Of a DNA stretch of 64,000 nt, positions 12,002 through 24,872 are shown piece by piece. The stretch covers positions 30,975,288 to 31,039,287 of the forward strand of contig NC_079519.1 in assembly GCF_000801105.2 (NCBI RefSeq), read 5' to 3'. How positions within the stretch are numbered: position 1 is the stretch's first letter; every line of letters begins with the position of its first letter. A program made the position numbers and the translations under genes. Origin of the DNA: Raphanus sativus. Lineage: Eukaryota; Streptophyta; Magnoliopsida; Brassicales; Brassicaceae. A model generated the notes under the pieces. The model had not been told where the DNA came from, ran no database searches, and saw only the letters and a program-made list of their open reading frames with translations.

Positions 12002-14061
12002 TTTTATATTAAAAACAATTAAAGGATTACACGTTGTGTTTTGATATTTCTATCACAAAATTGATGTTTTGAGGATTTAGTAATTAGTACTTCAAATACA
12101 AAACACTTTCTTCTGAACTATTGACTTGTTTTTATTTTGGGGCCAGGTATCCATTTGGTTAAACCAATTGATGTTTTCCGAAGATCACTTGTTTATGTCT
12201 GACTGTGTCTTATCGGTTTATTATTAACTTTTGAAAATGTATCATCATAACAAATTAGCACAGTATGGACGGTATGTCAACACTCACGTGCTACCATGCA
12301 AAAGTACTCCTGCAACAAGTTTAAAAGTTAGTATCTAATAGAGGATCTATCGTCCGGTAATATCTAATAGAGGATCTATGTCCCAGACTTCCTGGATGCT
12401 TGGTTCACTAATAATTGATATTTAACAAAGAAGAAAATACTACATGGATCTATATCTCTGACACAGATCCTACCGAGGTCTCTTTCACAATATTTATTAC
12501 TGCAATACATACGAAATTCTTTTTAAAAATTAAATATTAAATGATTATGTGAAAAAAAAATTAAGTGGTTTTGGTCTAATGGTAAAAGACTCACAGCTGT
12601 GAGTACCGCATCTGGGTTCGACTCCTCTTGGCCATCCGGACTGTCTTATGTGAATCTCATGAAATTAGTCTTTGGATCTAAAAAGCATGCCTTTGAGATC
12701 TTTCGGTTATATAAAAAAAAGTGATTTGGATTTAATAAAGATAGAAAATGACTGTTGAATAAAGAGAACCATTGCTCATAGTCTAATATGTAAGACACGT
12801 CAAAGTGATTAGTTAATTACATGGCTTGATGATCAAACTTTTAGTTATCAATTAACAGTTACTTTGACTATTCGGCATCCCTTAGTTTCCTTAGGTTTTC
12901 CTCGAATATGCAAGGAAATTTTCAAGAAATTTTCTTAACATTTACACCCAAAAAAAGTTTCAAGAAATGTATTTCTACAAATATTACACGCCGACCGCAT
13001 ATGTCACTAAAGAAGGGGCAACCCTCCGAGACTGATCATGCCCGCACAAGCACGGTACTTCTATCTAGTTAGTTTTATTAGGCTTAATATAATGAATATT
13101 TTAAATCCAATCTTTTACCGCAATGTGATTTATAATTAGGTCTCTCCCAGTTTCTGACCACAATATTCTAAAATATAAATAATAGATAATCAAATAAAAT
13201 GAATGTTTTTATTATCGAAAGGAAAAAATCAGCTCGGACGCTATATTTTATCCGTCACTAATTCAGTTCTAAGAGCATCGCTAATGTACATCTCTATATT
13301 TTTTTCTAGAATCGAAATTTCTATTATAGATGTAGATTTTCTCCAATGTATGTCTATATAATATAGTTTCTCTATTTTATAGAAAAAATATAGAGGAATC
13401 ATACTTTTTGCCTCTAAATTTAGAGATGAAAATAATAATTCTTTATATTTTTCTGATTAACTCTATTATAAAAACATAAATTGAAGCAAATTCACTTTTA
13501 TAATAGAGTTTTCCTATTTTAGATAAAAATAGAGGTGGGTTAGAGATTATCTAATAGCTACACGATTCAATACATAAACAATAGATGGTTAAGTTAAATA
13601 TTTCCCGTGGAAATCATATCCTATCAAAGTATGAATCAACTGACAAATAATTAAGAAGTATCTTACTTATTATTGTGATGTATATCTAAACAGTTTGCAA
13701 GATTTACTAATAATTTTCTCTCCAAATTAATTGTTAGATTTTTTTTAAAATCGAAAACTCAAATGTATATTTACAAAAGGGAATAACATTTTTGAACCTT
13801 TAGTTTTGCTATAATTGACAGATTGCAACAATCAAACGAAAAACCTATTTAATACCAATTTTATACGTTCTGAATCTTCAAAACTACATTGTTTATTAGC
13901 AATCGACGTGCAGATCTCTTCCTCCAAAAAATCCCCACCTAATTTTAATTAGTACTATTCTCAGTAATTTTATAGAAGAAAATACCTCTAAATTGCCCTA
14001 ATTCAAGTTTTTCCTAAATTAAGTTTTATTCAAAATATAACATACAAAAAATTACAAAGTA
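12002..14061. other. Gene-free stretch between two Helitrons
   Basis: No gene is supportable. It holds a tRNA-derived SINE (listed separately), a small tandem duplication near 12330-12380 (ATCTAATAGAGGATCTAT twice) and, at about 13270-13560, an AT-rich stretch that begins AAGAGCATCGCTAATGTA. That start resembles the end of a common plant MITE type, but no matching right end was found. Confidence 0.55.
12560..12720 (+). mobile_element. tRNA-derived SINE
   Basis: A box-A-like TGGTCTAATGG (12572-12582) and a box B, GGGTTCGACTCC (12614-12625), form a tRNA-like head of pol III type. A non-tRNA body follows and an A-rich tail ends near 12720. The flanks AAGTGGTTTTGG (left) and AAGTGATTTGG (right) look like a decayed target duplication. 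The length of about 160 bp fits Brassica SINE families, but I cannot name which one. Confidence 0.7.
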
Positions 14062-15482
14062 TCTATATTATTAAAAGAGAAGTACACATATAAAATGCCC
14101 CTTAGTTTTCAGTGTTATTTACACTTCCATGCCACTGACATTAAATAATATTTCCTATTTTAATGCTGTTTTTCCATTTTAATTAATGTGTCTTTCAAAA
14201 TTAAATTTGAATTACATACATAATTAAATAATACTTCATATTTTAGTGTTTTGTCTTTTCTACTTACATTAATGTGTTTTCTAAAATTAAATTTGAATTA
14301 AATACACTTCATTAACTTCTCAATTAAATCAATGTCAACTTCAAAAAAATCTATCTTATTAAAATAGGAACATTACAATTTTTTCTATGTGGATTTTTAA
14401 AAGTGGACCTCATATATTTAAATTAAATGTTTCATTCTTTATATATAATATGTACCATAGTCTAACTTTGCATTGATGTATTTCCTTAAATACAGTTTTT
14501 TTTGTCTATATTCCATATATGATTTTTATATTTATTACATGTCGATTTAAATAAGATATATATACTAAGAATACTAAAAAATATTAATCGTTCTATAATT
14601 ACCCTATACAACTCATTTTAAATTGATCAGTATACTTTCATTGGCCATATTAATTTTATTAGTACGAATAACATTAAGTCATATACACATACATAAAGAT
14701 ATGACTATTTTTATAACTACGTTGGGCCTAATCTACTTTCTAAACAAATAACACATATATAGCTTCATATATTGTTTAGAATATAGTAATATTGTTTAGT
14801 ATTATACTTATACAATAATAATAAAAACAAACCAAACTGAAATATAATATATATCGAAAATGCTTTGAACCATTACACACAAAATATATTAGACCTCAGA
14901 GATAAAATTCACTTTGAAATAACGTAATAATTATTTTAAAAAATTAAATTTCGTAATGTACAAAAACATAAGTTTTATATAAAATTTTGTGTTACAATAA
15001 AAAGACACAACTCGCTCTTGCAAAGTGTTATTTTTACATACAAAAGACAGTTTTGATATTGTTCTTTAAACACAAAATTAAATTATACAAACTCGATACT
15101 ACATAAAACTAAACAATATAGAATATATTTTTAAAATAAAACCCGTGCGGATGTGCATATGTTTATATAATATATAAATATATTATGTTACATATATTTT
15201 CATATAAATAATACCCCAATGTAAGTTTTGTATGATAAATGTTGAAAATAAAAAATATATAGCATTATATATTTTAAATAATATAGAAAAAATCTACTTT
15301 ACGTTATCATAATTTTAAAAATCAAATTTAGTAATTAAACACATTGCTTATTTAAACACATTAGTACACATTGTTATTTATCAAATTTTATATTAATACA
15401 CATTGCGATCATGTATAACATTTAGTAAAAACAAAGATAAAAAAAAATTGACTCCCGCTCGGTCGAGCGGGTCATGATCTAG
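14062..15482 (+). mobile_element. Non-autonomous Helitron
   Basis: The 5' end after an A is TCTATATTATTAAAAGAG. The 3' end has a hairpin CCCGCTCG/CGAGCGGG (15454-15471), then CTAG (15479-15482) and T. Its termini match the Helitron at 10,585 closely, so the two belong to one family. The interior is AT-rich with no coding capacity. Confidence 0.88.
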
Positions 15483-16298
15483 TCATTTATTAAAAGGTAA
15501 AAATAAATATATTTATATAGTTGAAATGAAAATTTAGTGATTAGAGTTTAATTAAGAGGTGAGATTGCAGTTAAAGTTAAGAATGTATAATGATTTAGTT
15601 TTTTATTAATTAATAAATAATTAATTTTGAGTACTATTTGTGTGATGCAAACTAAAAACGCTATTTACCATTTTTAATCATTACATACAATACAACTATG
15701 TATTTGTCGTTTTGGTTTTTGTAGATAACCGCTTGTGTCGTTTGTTGGCTTCCATCAAAGAGGGAGATTGTCCATTAGCAAAACGCGTTGATGCAGAAAA
15801 CAATGTTCCAATGTTTTTCTGCATCTTTGTCCTTCTAATTCTGGAAACATTTAATTTAATTAATATTTATGTTGAATGTTAAAAGAGGATGATAACTTTT
15901 TCACATTAATATATGATGATAACTTACATAAAAGCGCGTTACGGCTTCACCTAAACGTGAGCTTTGTCAGCGTTTATGTCAACGGCTTGGCTGGTTTATA
16001 AATTTTCAAATTAGTTTAAGAACTGAAATATTTCATTATGCTAATTAGACCAATTTAAGATTGTTATAGGTGAAAACCCCGACTGTAGTTTTACTAGTTA
16101 AAATTTGATATTCTTATCTTTACATTTTCCTATAATTTTTTTAGGCCAAATATAGATACATGTGACAAAATTGGAGAATTATCCAATCGATTTTAAAAGT
16201 TTCCTATTAACGTTTATAAATAACAATATATAGATAATTTCAAAATTAGTATTTGCATCTGAGTAACCTAAAACCCCTAGAAAGTGTTTGAAAAAAAT
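15483..16298. other. Gene-free AT-rich stretch
   Basis: I see no gene, RNA or clear transposon terminus here. The part at 15715-15800 is slightly less AT-rich but has no usable reading frame. Confidence 0.5.
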
Positions 16299-16306
16299 AC
16301 TAAATC

Positions 16307-16535
16307 GTCCGGACGAAATAGTCCAAGTGGTAAGGACGGGCCTTGGTGGCAAACACCATCCGGGTTCGATCCCCCCATGCAGAAACTACCCTGCTTCGCT
16401 CTGGCCACCAAAGCGGTACTGGATTCGATCTAGCCCAGGTAAAGCCCTCCCGGGTGAAGCGGACCGCTGTCTGACCGGGCCCAGGGATTGATCCGCGAAG
16501 CGGGGAACCCTGGATTATCAAAAAAAAAAAAAAAA
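16307..16535 (+). mobile_element. GC-rich tRNA-derived SINE with poly(A) tail and target duplication
   Basis: The head carries box A (TAGTCCAAGTGGTAAGGA, 16319-16336) and box B (GGGTTCGATCCCC). A GC-rich body follows, ending in an uninterrupted A run (16520-16535). An 8-bp direct repeat ACTAAATC lies on both sides (16299-16306 and 16536-16543). This is a complete SINE structure. The open frames that cross it on both strands are not genes. Confidence 0.88.
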
Positions 16536-16895
16536 ACTAAATCTTAAGGTTATTCGATTAGTACTATAGTTAGGAAGCTAGTACCGTAACTAAAAAAAAA
16601 AAGCTAGTGCCGTAGCAGTGTGGTATTGGAATAAGAGATTATTGCTCTTAATTATAAAGTTTTTTGTTCAAGTTCTAATCAGCAAGTTCAACTCAAAATC
16701 AGTGCATGAGTAGCCGAGTAGGGTTTTGTTGCATGCTAGCACGATTATATAGCAGCAGGAGGCTGCGTCTCTCTCAGGCCTAATAATCGAGAAACAGACA
16801 AATCGTTTTAAATAATAACTCTTCTAAAACGCGTAGATTGTAACATCTAATTAAGATGCAATTCTTAAACATAATCAAATGCATGATTTTATATT

Positions 16896-17671
16896 GAACA
16901 ATACTTATGTTCACCCCTGAGGTGAACTTATAAATTCACCTCTTTCCTTATTTCAATTATATTACCATAAATATTAATGTCACATAAATAAATAAATTAT
17001 AAATTACAAAAGAAATAAACTTTAAATCATAAACTCTAAATTCGAACTCTAAACACAAATCTTAGATTTTTAATTTTAAACCAAAACTTAAACCCTAAAA
17101 CCAAACCTATACCCTAAACCCAAACTATATAACCTAAATCCTAAATCAAAATTTAAATACTAGATCCTAAACTCAAACCATAAATCCTAAACCCAAACTC
17201 TAAACCCTAAACCCAAACTCTAAACCCTAAATCCTAAACCTTAAACCCAAAATCTAAACCCTAAACCCAAACTCTAAACCCTAAATCCTAAACTTTAAAC
17301 CCGAACTTTTTGAAAATTTGGGGTTTATGATTTATAGTTTGGGTTTAAGGTTTAGGATTTAGGGTTTAAAGTTTGGGTTTAAGGCTTATGGTTTGAGTTT
17401 AGGGTCTAGTATTTAAATTTAGATTTAGGATTTAGGGTATATAGTTTGGGTTTAGGGTATAGGTTTGGGTTTAGGGTTTATGGTTTGGTTTAAAATTTAA
17501 GATCTAAGATTTAGATTTAGGGTTTGAATTTATAGTTTATGATTTAAATTTTATTTTTTGTAATTTATAATTTACTTATTTATGTGATATTAATATTTAT
17601 GGCAATTTAATTGAAATAAAGAAAGAGGTGAATTCATAAGTTCACCTCAGGTGTGAACCTAAGTATTGTTC
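16896..17671. mobile_element. Foldback element built of telomere-like repeats (MULE-like target site)
   Basis: The element starts GAACAATACTTATGTTCAC and ends with the near-perfect inverse. A 9-bp direct repeat TTTTATATT lies outside (16887-16895 and 17672-17680), as in Mutator-like elements. Each arm of about 380 bp is an array of degenerate plant telomere-type units (AAACCCTAAACCC on the left, GGGTTTAGGGTTT on the right). The element is therefore a large palindrome with no coding capacity. Confidence 0.85.
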
Positions 17672-17680
17672 TTTTATATT

Positions 17681-18262
17681 ATATCTGACAAAAACAACAA
17701 ATGCAGACTCATGTCTGACCACAAACTATACAAGTGCACGTTTTTATTACTTATGAAATCAAGATCTCTAAGTTATCATAATTTTCTTAATGAAATGGTT
17801 GTCTCTTTGTCTTAACTAGGTCGATGATATTTTTTTCTTCTTTGGAATATTTCTGTTCAAACAAAAATTGTAATAGCTATTTTATTTTGTCTGGGATTTA
17901 AAAGCTTATAAGCTTCGAACTGATGAGATAGATACTTAAAAATGAGTAAAAAAAAATATAAGAGATTGATATAAAAATGAATATGCTTGCTGATTCTCTT
18001 CCAAAAACGAATGACCAAAACAAGAACGACGAGTTTGGAAGAGAATTAGCAACCCTGTACATTTTTATAGTTTTAAAAGTCTTTAAGTTGCAGAGTAAAA
18101 TATGTATAGACTATGAGTGAGTTATACATTCATCCACTTTTCTTTTTTTGACAAAGGGCATTATATTGATCCATTTTTTAACCGACTTTTTCCAATATGC
18201 GAGTGCGTTCTTGAAAAAAAAACATTATACATGGATTAAAATACATGTTTACACGAATAGAG

Positions 18263-18311
<49 letters not shown>

Positions 18312-18678
18312 TTAACCGACTTTTTATATATATATATAAAAGAATATATTATATATTATTATTACAAGCTGAATTTTAGTTTGTACAAAATGATTCAACC
18401 ATCTTTGATTTAGTAACAAATAAATATATGACACTAGACAAGTGTCTTTATAGTATAGTTTTAATAACCTAACGAGAAACTAAATAACTAACTTTAGCGT
18501 GGTTGATGAATAGTAGCACCACTAAACTCGAGAACGACGAATCTTCCTGGAAGTTTCAAGGTTTCTTCGTCATTGCTTTATCACTATATAATCAATACAT
18601 CATTTGCTCTCTCCTATCTCTCACACACACAAACAAAGATCATTTTATTTCACTAAAAATTCCAAGTGATCGGTGGAG
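17681..18678. other. Gene-free stretch and CBP60g promoter
   Basis: It contains a (TA)n microsatellite at about 18266-18306 and a shorter one near 18325-18340. A TATA-like CTATATAA (about 18583-18590) is followed by a CT-rich stretch, and the CBP60g start codon is about 90 bp downstream, so this is the likely core promoter. One W-box core, TTGAC, is near 18149. I saw no cluster of W-boxes by eye. Confidence 0.5.
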
Positions 18679-21600
18679 ATGCGAAACATTCTTAATCTGC
18701 ATGGGTCTAGTGGGCACAATGGCTTAAAAGCTCGTAGATTCACATTCAAGAAGTGAGTTTCTTCTATACATATCTTAAGAAGACAACTTTTCTTTTCTTT
18801 TATGTTTGGTTGATATTTTCGATCAAGCCTTTTAACTTTTGAGTTTGTTTTTGTCATGCAAACCACAGTACTGTGAACAAAGTGATAAGAGATCTGCCGA
18901 ATCATAGACTCATGGTTTTGATGGAGCCCCTGGTCAGAAAAATTGTGAGTTTTCTCGTCCTTTTTCAAATTTAACAACTCACTCGGCGAGCATATATATA
19001 AACCACATAATTAAACAAGAATCTTACTTAATCACGGGATTAGTTAAACTTAAATGAAACTGTTCCTACACAGCCATCAGCTTTGACTGACTTGTTCTTC
19101 TCTTCGGCCCCATTTTAATTTCTATGGTTCTAAATTTTGTGGACTCCGTATCAACAATGAATGGTCCTGAGTCTAGTTATAATATAGCACTAATCATTAT
19201 AAACATATAACTAAATATAGTCTTAGTCATCTAATTATATACATGTAACTAAAGTAGATGTGTGTTTCACTGTATATGTAGTTTGTCTGCATATGAACGT
19301 GACCGTATGTACTTGTTGCAACTTGCAAATTACATTTGCTTAGTTATATGCTATATTCTATGATATATGTAAAGTAGTGATCAATTATCTTTTCTTTTAT
19401 GTATAGCTTCGAGAGGAGCTTGATCATCGTCTTAGTCAACGACCTTATCTCCCTTCGTCGTGGTCCCAAACGGAACGCTCACGTTTTGAAACGCCATCGT
19501 CGCGTTCATGTCTCAAGCTGCGGTTCATAAACTCGCCGCCGTCTTGCATATTCACGGGAGCCAAGATCGAAACCGAGGACGGTTCTCCTGTAGCGATCGA
19601 GCTCGTGGACGCAGCCACGAACGCTCGAGTCGTTTCGGGACCGCTCTCGTCTTCCCGGGTGGAGATCGTGCCGCTGAAAGCTCAGTTCACGGAGGAAAGC
19701 TGGACCGCTGACGTGTTCAAACGCTATATTGAAAAGCAGCGTGAAGCAAAACGCCCGTTACTCACCGGAGATGTAACTGTCAGGCTTGAAAACGGCGTCG
19801 GAGTGATAGCCGGAGACGTCTCTTTCTCGGATAACTCGAGTTGGACTTGGAGTAGGAAGTTCCGGTTAGGTGCTAGGTTAACCGGTGGTGGAGCCGTGGA
19901 GGCGAGAAGTGAAGCCTTTAACTGTAAAGACCAACGTGGAGAATGTAAGTAACGGTTACTGCGTTTGGTTAGGGTTGAAGACGCTGTTAATGCGTTCAGG
20001 TTAAATTATCATCCGTTTTTAATTGAGAAGTAGCCGGTAATAGTAAAGCACATTTACCCAAAAAGACACAATTTTTTGTCTCAAAATAACATTAATAAAA
20101 TAAAATAATTTTGTTTTGTATTTGAATTTGCATTATGTGATTAGAGTTTATGGTTTAGTATTTAATTAAGGATGAAGATAGAATTAATAAGAGTTTAAGT
20201 TTTAAAGTAGTTATAAGTTATTTTATCCTTTAATTAATATCATTATAGAGATTTTGTTCTTTTTATGTTATTTTGTCATAAATTATTTTTGTTTTATGTA
20301 AATGATTTAAGTTTTAAGATTTTGGTTATGTGCAGCTTATAGAAAACATTACCCTCCGTATCCCAGTGACGAGGTTTGGAGACTGAAGAAAATAGCTAAA
20401 GGTGGCGTTTCGGCAAACCGTTTGGCTGAGCAGAAGATTTATTCCGTCAAGGATTTACGCCGTTGGTATGCTGTATATCCAAATGAGTTATACAACGTAA
20501 GATTCCAAACCTAGAGTCATTTAAATAAAAATCTTCAATGTAACTAAATCGACTATCTTAACATTTTACCAAAAAAAAAGAAAAAAAAGACTTAAATAAA
20601 CTAACCTAAATTACTACTTATAAGCAGATACTTGGTAGAGAGACGAACTCAGGAGGTATCTCAAAGAAAGAATGGGAAGCAATTGTATCCCACGCCATGC
20701 AATGCGTTTTGGACGAAAGAGAGCGTTACATCTACAACGGAACCGCTAATGGTGAATCGCTTATTTTCAACTCTGTCTATGAAGTGATCAAAGTGTCATT
20801 AAGTGATGGCACGTTTTGGAACCCTGATGAGCTACCCACCTATCAGCTGGACGAGCTGAAGAAAGAAGCTTATAAAAACCTTAACGAGTTTAGGACCTAT
20901 GTGGAACATCCACAGAGGTCCTTACAATGCACCCAAAATCCTGGATTTGGCGTTGTATGTCCTGGATTGCAGCATAACAACTTTCAAGGTATAAAATTTT
21001 ATATTGTTCACGCTCTAAGATCTTTTCATATGTATATCCTATTATACACTTGCTAAGTTATTCAAGAAATATCTTATGATAGTATTAAAACATGATTATT
21101 CTGGTTGCGCTATAAGGTCTTTTGATATGTGTATTACTTTTAAAAAAATAAAAAATTTATATTCAACCCAATAAATGAGAATTCAAATCTGGTTACAGAT
21201 CCGATTTGAACAAAATTCTAAAGTCAATTTATTACATTCTTAGAAATGTGTATAACTTGCTAAATTATTCGATGTTCTTTTTTCTTCCTCTTTTTTGAAT
21301 TTTAGGAACTTTGGATCCATCAGGCTCTTTGAGTTCTCTTTACTTCACAGCTGCAAACTCCACCATCCAACCAGAGATGCTGATGGGTTTTGAAAACTCA
21401 CCAGACATGGCGTTTCATATCGACCGGAATTTATTGCAGAGAAACAGCTTCAGGATAAGTGAACACGACCAAGATGCACAAACTTTAGCCACAAGAGGAG
21501 GTTATATCGAGAATGAAGAGGAATATCATGAGAACACTTTTACTTATCACCATGGCGTGTCCTCGAACTTGCCACCTGGTGCGGCGGATTGGGAGCAACA

Positions 21601-21784
21601 AATATGTAACAGTTTGTCTGTTAGTGTGTATGGCACGGAAGAAGCTGGAACGTTTAATGTTCGTGTTACAAACAGTGTGGGGTCTCCAAGAGCCAGGTGG
21701 TGTAAGGTTAAGGCAGCTTTCAAGATCCGAGAAGTTTGGAAACAGGCAGCTGCCCGAAAACGAGGGAAGGCTTGCCTAGAGTAA
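18679..21784 (+). CDS. CBP60G: CBP60g, calmodulin-binding immune transcription factor
   Basis: Six exons with consistent phases: 18679-18752, 18869-18944, 19407-19944, 20336-20496, 20628-20988 and 21306-21784. They encode 562 residues, about the length of Arabidopsis CBP60g (At5g26920). The N-terminus is short and basic (RRFTFKK), where CBP60g, unlike most family members, binds calmodulin. The conserved core includes FTGAKIETEDGSP, EESWT, KRPLLTGDV, SDNSSWTWSRKFRLGARL and EARSEAF. The end contains the family stretch RARWCKVKAAFKIREVW. By family knowledge it acts in the nucleus with SARD1 and activates ICS1 and other salicylic-acid defence genes. No frame breaks are seen. GATA23 follows on the same strand as in Arabidopsis. 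Identification is strong; the N-terminal exon junctions are deduced from phase and splice signals. Confidence 0.93.
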
Positions 21785-23255
21785 GATTCAGTTGTTTCGA
21801 TTCTTACAGTGCACGAAAGATGCATATATGTTGCGTGTGTGTTTTTTTTCCGGCCAATGGCTGGTTCCAAATGGCTTTTTTTTTCCAGCTCATGTTTGAT
21901 ATATCTTACAGAAAAAGAAAAAAAAAGAGGGCTATATATTAACGAATAAGTTTACATTTTTTGAATATTTTGTGTATTTGTTTTTTCCCTCAGTTGTAAT
22001 GCTTTTATTATAGCAAAGGGCTTGTAAGTTGTAGCCCCTAGTCATACTATATTTTACTCCATAGTTTCTTGTGATATGCACGAAAACTATTTATAGACAG
22101 ATTATTTATGGTTTCCTCTTTTTGCCTGCACCATATTTTTTTGAAGAAAAAGCAAGCGATTTTTTATTTTTAAAAATTTGACTAACTTTTCAGATATACT
22201 ACTTGTTCCATGCCTACATCAAATTGGTGTTCTAAGAATGTTTGAGAGTATCATCCCACGAAGCAATAGTGTGTAGAAGTAGGATCACTATCCTTTTGGA
22301 TAAGCCAAAAAATATATGCAACTTTCATCTATTTCAGTTTTGTATATAAGACTCTACTCAAACAAGTATTAAAAGACACCATCATAAGATTATACCAAAT
22401 CAACCAATTATATATATAACATAATCAACTTTCAAAATACATCGGAGTCCACATGGATTCTTCGGCTCGAAGAGACCAACATGTCGCCTGATCCAAAGAG
22501 GTCGCCAAAGGCTTGCCACATGGCTAGTCTAGATTCACGATGTGGAGGCCAAAATACTCCTCGTAAATATAAAAAAAAATCGCATTCCACTTATTTATCT
22601 CAATAAAGGATTTCACTTTGTTTGAACTTATTAGAAATAATTTATCGAGTTTGGACAAACTATTGTATTGCCTTTTGTTTCCCTTTATAATATGTGTACT
22701 TGTGATTAAGAAGATTATTGGCTTCCTCGTAATCACAAGAAAAAAAAAATGAGCAAGTGAAAACATTGGTGGCTTTTGCTTCATTACTTTTTCTATGTCC
22801 TGTCTGCATGTAAACACATTTTCAGAATCTGTGGTTTCTTCTACTTTCTTTCCTCTAACACACACTCATAATTATTAAAAACAATTCCACAGATCCCGGT
22901 CGTGCGTACACCACTTGCCTTTTTCACCCGTGACCCGACAATGATTTGGCAGATGTTTTTTTTTTATGTCATCAATCTACCAGAAAGCCGTACTTATTAT
23001 TGATCAAAAAAGCAGCCAAGAAAAGAGTTTTTAAGGAGATCTTCAAGCCTTTCTTGATCACTGACTCAAACCAGAAAAGAAAAGCAATCTTCCCACTGCT
23101 TCTCCTTATCAATCAATCCTCTAAGGTTTATTATAGTGATCAGACCCTTCCCAACAAAGGTTTTGGTTCTTTTGATTTAATTGATCTATAAGAGAGCTAT
23201 GATCTTGTTCATTTTCTAATGTGTCGATGTTGCTCTTCTAAAGTTAACTAGGGAA
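21785..23255. promoter_or_regulatory. CBP60g 3' flank and GATA23 promoter region
   Basis: No gene is seen; the open frame on the minus strand at 22524-22865 has no family likeness. The element CCGACA (22935-22940, TGTCGG on the other strand) is a high-affinity auxin-response-factor site about 320 bp before the GATA23 start codon. A TGTCTG lies near 22800. GATA23 is known to be induced by auxin through ARFs, so these sites are plausible but untested. Confidence 0.4.
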
Positions 23256-23689
23256 ATGGAAGGAGAGAAGGAGACAGTTAGGTATTGCAGTGATTGCAAG
23301 ACCACCAAGACACCAATGTGGAGAGGTGGACCATCTGGTCCCAAGGTCTCTTCTTCTACCTTCAACTACTATACTCATAATTTTATTCGATCTTTAACCG
23401 GAAACTGGATGATTCAAGAAGTATTGTTAAGTTTTTTTTTTTTTTTGTGTGGTGGAACTCGCAGTCACTTTGCAATGCATGTGGGATCAGAGTCATGAGA
23501 CAGAGACGATCCGAGCTATTGGGTATTCGTATTGTTCATAGCCACAAAGCCTACAAGAAGATAAACACATCATCAACATTATCATCACACGGTGGCGTGT
23601 CTTTGAAGAAACGACGGAGGAGTCTAATGGAGGAAGAACAGGCTGCTCTTTGTTTACTATTATTGTCTTGTGGCTCTGTTTTCGCCTAA
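23256..23689 (+). CDS. GATA23: GATA23, small GATA zinc-finger transcription factor
   Basis: Two exons, 23256-23345 and 23465-23689, encode 104 residues. The zinc finger is split by the intron: CSDC at residues 11-14, then TPMWRGGPSGPK, then CNAC after an 18-residue loop, the plant class-B type. The tail ends ALCLLLLSCGSVFA, the degenerate leucine-rich (LLM-like) C-terminus typical of GATA23. By family knowledge, GATA23 is a Brassicaceae gene, switched on by auxin through Aux/IAA28 and ARFs, that marks lateral-root founder cells. After the second cysteine pair the sequence is GIRVMRQRRSE; my recollection of Arabidopsis is a basic residue pair there, so DNA contact could differ slightly. The neighbours (CBP60g upstream, F-box/kelch downstream) support orthology to At5g26930. 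Confidence 0.92.
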
Positions 23690-24872
23690 GGAAATGAAAA
23701 CAGAGAGACTATCCCGCTGAAAGAAAAACAGTTTTGTCCTTTATATTTTGTAATAAAATTTAAAGTCTGATTACAAATGGGTACTCCACAACGATGTGTG
23801 TCTAAATCTCGCAAGTCTCTAGATTGAGACTCAACAGTTAAGTTAAAAGTGTCGTTATCAGCTCTAAGGGGATAATAACTACAAGGGATGATAAAGCTCA
23901 CAGAGCCTTGTCAGATGTCTTACTCCTATCTCAGGTGTTTCGAAGACTAACCAATTGATCTCAAGCTCTCACTACTGCCATGGCAATTGGAAACGAACAA
24001 GAAAGCCTGAAACATCTTTGAACCATTGGTCTCTAGGCTTCTTCTTTTATATTGGTCAGAGTCTAATGTGATAGAGTGTATGTAACTCAAAGATGATCTC
24101 AGTCTTGTAACCTATCATTTAATTTATCGTAGAATACTAGAACCAATTGAGTGAAACATATATATAATTTTACTAAGTAATATACATTCAAAAGAAAAAA
24201 GGAAAACGAGTACGGTCCTAATAATTTCTGTCGTTTTTTTAAAAAATATCTGAACAATTAACTCATTTGAATATGATTCCAGGATTAAATTTGAATTTTC
24301 GACTCGAAATTATAACCATAATAAATACTATTTTCACTAACAAATAGCTGTAACAGAGTTACAGAAATGAGCAGGTACGGTAGCAAGGAATTGTTGAAAT
24401 GTTGAGTCTACCCTCAAAGTGACGTTGATTATCTCTAAACTCAAACACCGTTGTTTTAATTTGGGCCAAATCTTTAACCTCTTTTTGTAGGCCCATATTC
24501 AATACAACTCTAACAGATCACAATCCCAAGAAAACTAAACTTCTAAAAGAAAGATTGGTTTTGTTTAATTACTTTCTAGTTTCTACAAACTCAAAAGTAA
24601 ACGAATACAGAATCTCTTATCCTTGAATACAAAGTCTCATGTTCGAATCCAAAGTGATAAAAGTTTTTTTTTGTATTAATTGGGAAACACAATCAACCAA
24701 TAAGGTCACAAGCTCAAGACGTCGTCCACCCTTTTTCCTCCTCGATATTCAAACCACTTAATAGAGTAACGTGCACCTATCACAATGATTTTGTCTTGTC
24801 CCCTTTTGCTGCTGCGTACGTTAGCCTCTCCCAAACATCTCATACTCTTAATCCTGCGCAGTGGACCCCGCT
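23690..24872. other. Gene-free stretch between GATA23 and the F-box/kelch gene
   Basis: This convergent intergenic region holds the 3' flanks of both genes. The open frame at 24706-24939 on the minus strand overlaps the end of the kelch gene and has no family resemblance. I see no RNA gene or transposon terminus. Confidence 0.5.

Noticed and set aside
12572..12625. Possible tRNA gene
   Set aside because: It has A and B boxes but no cloverleaf acceptor pairing, and is followed by a body and A-rich tail, so a SINE is the better reading.
16288..16521. Open frames of 67 and 73 codons on both strands
   Set aside because: They lie inside a complete SINE with A/B boxes, poly(A) tail and target duplication.
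17010..17600. Interstitial telomere from chromosome fusion
   Set aside because: Inverted symmetry and a 9-bp target duplication at its ends indicate a transposable element.
18503..18977. Open frames at the start of CBP60g (74 and 110 codons)
   Set aside because: Splice signals and protein similarity support the ATG at 18679 in another frame; the others are shadows.
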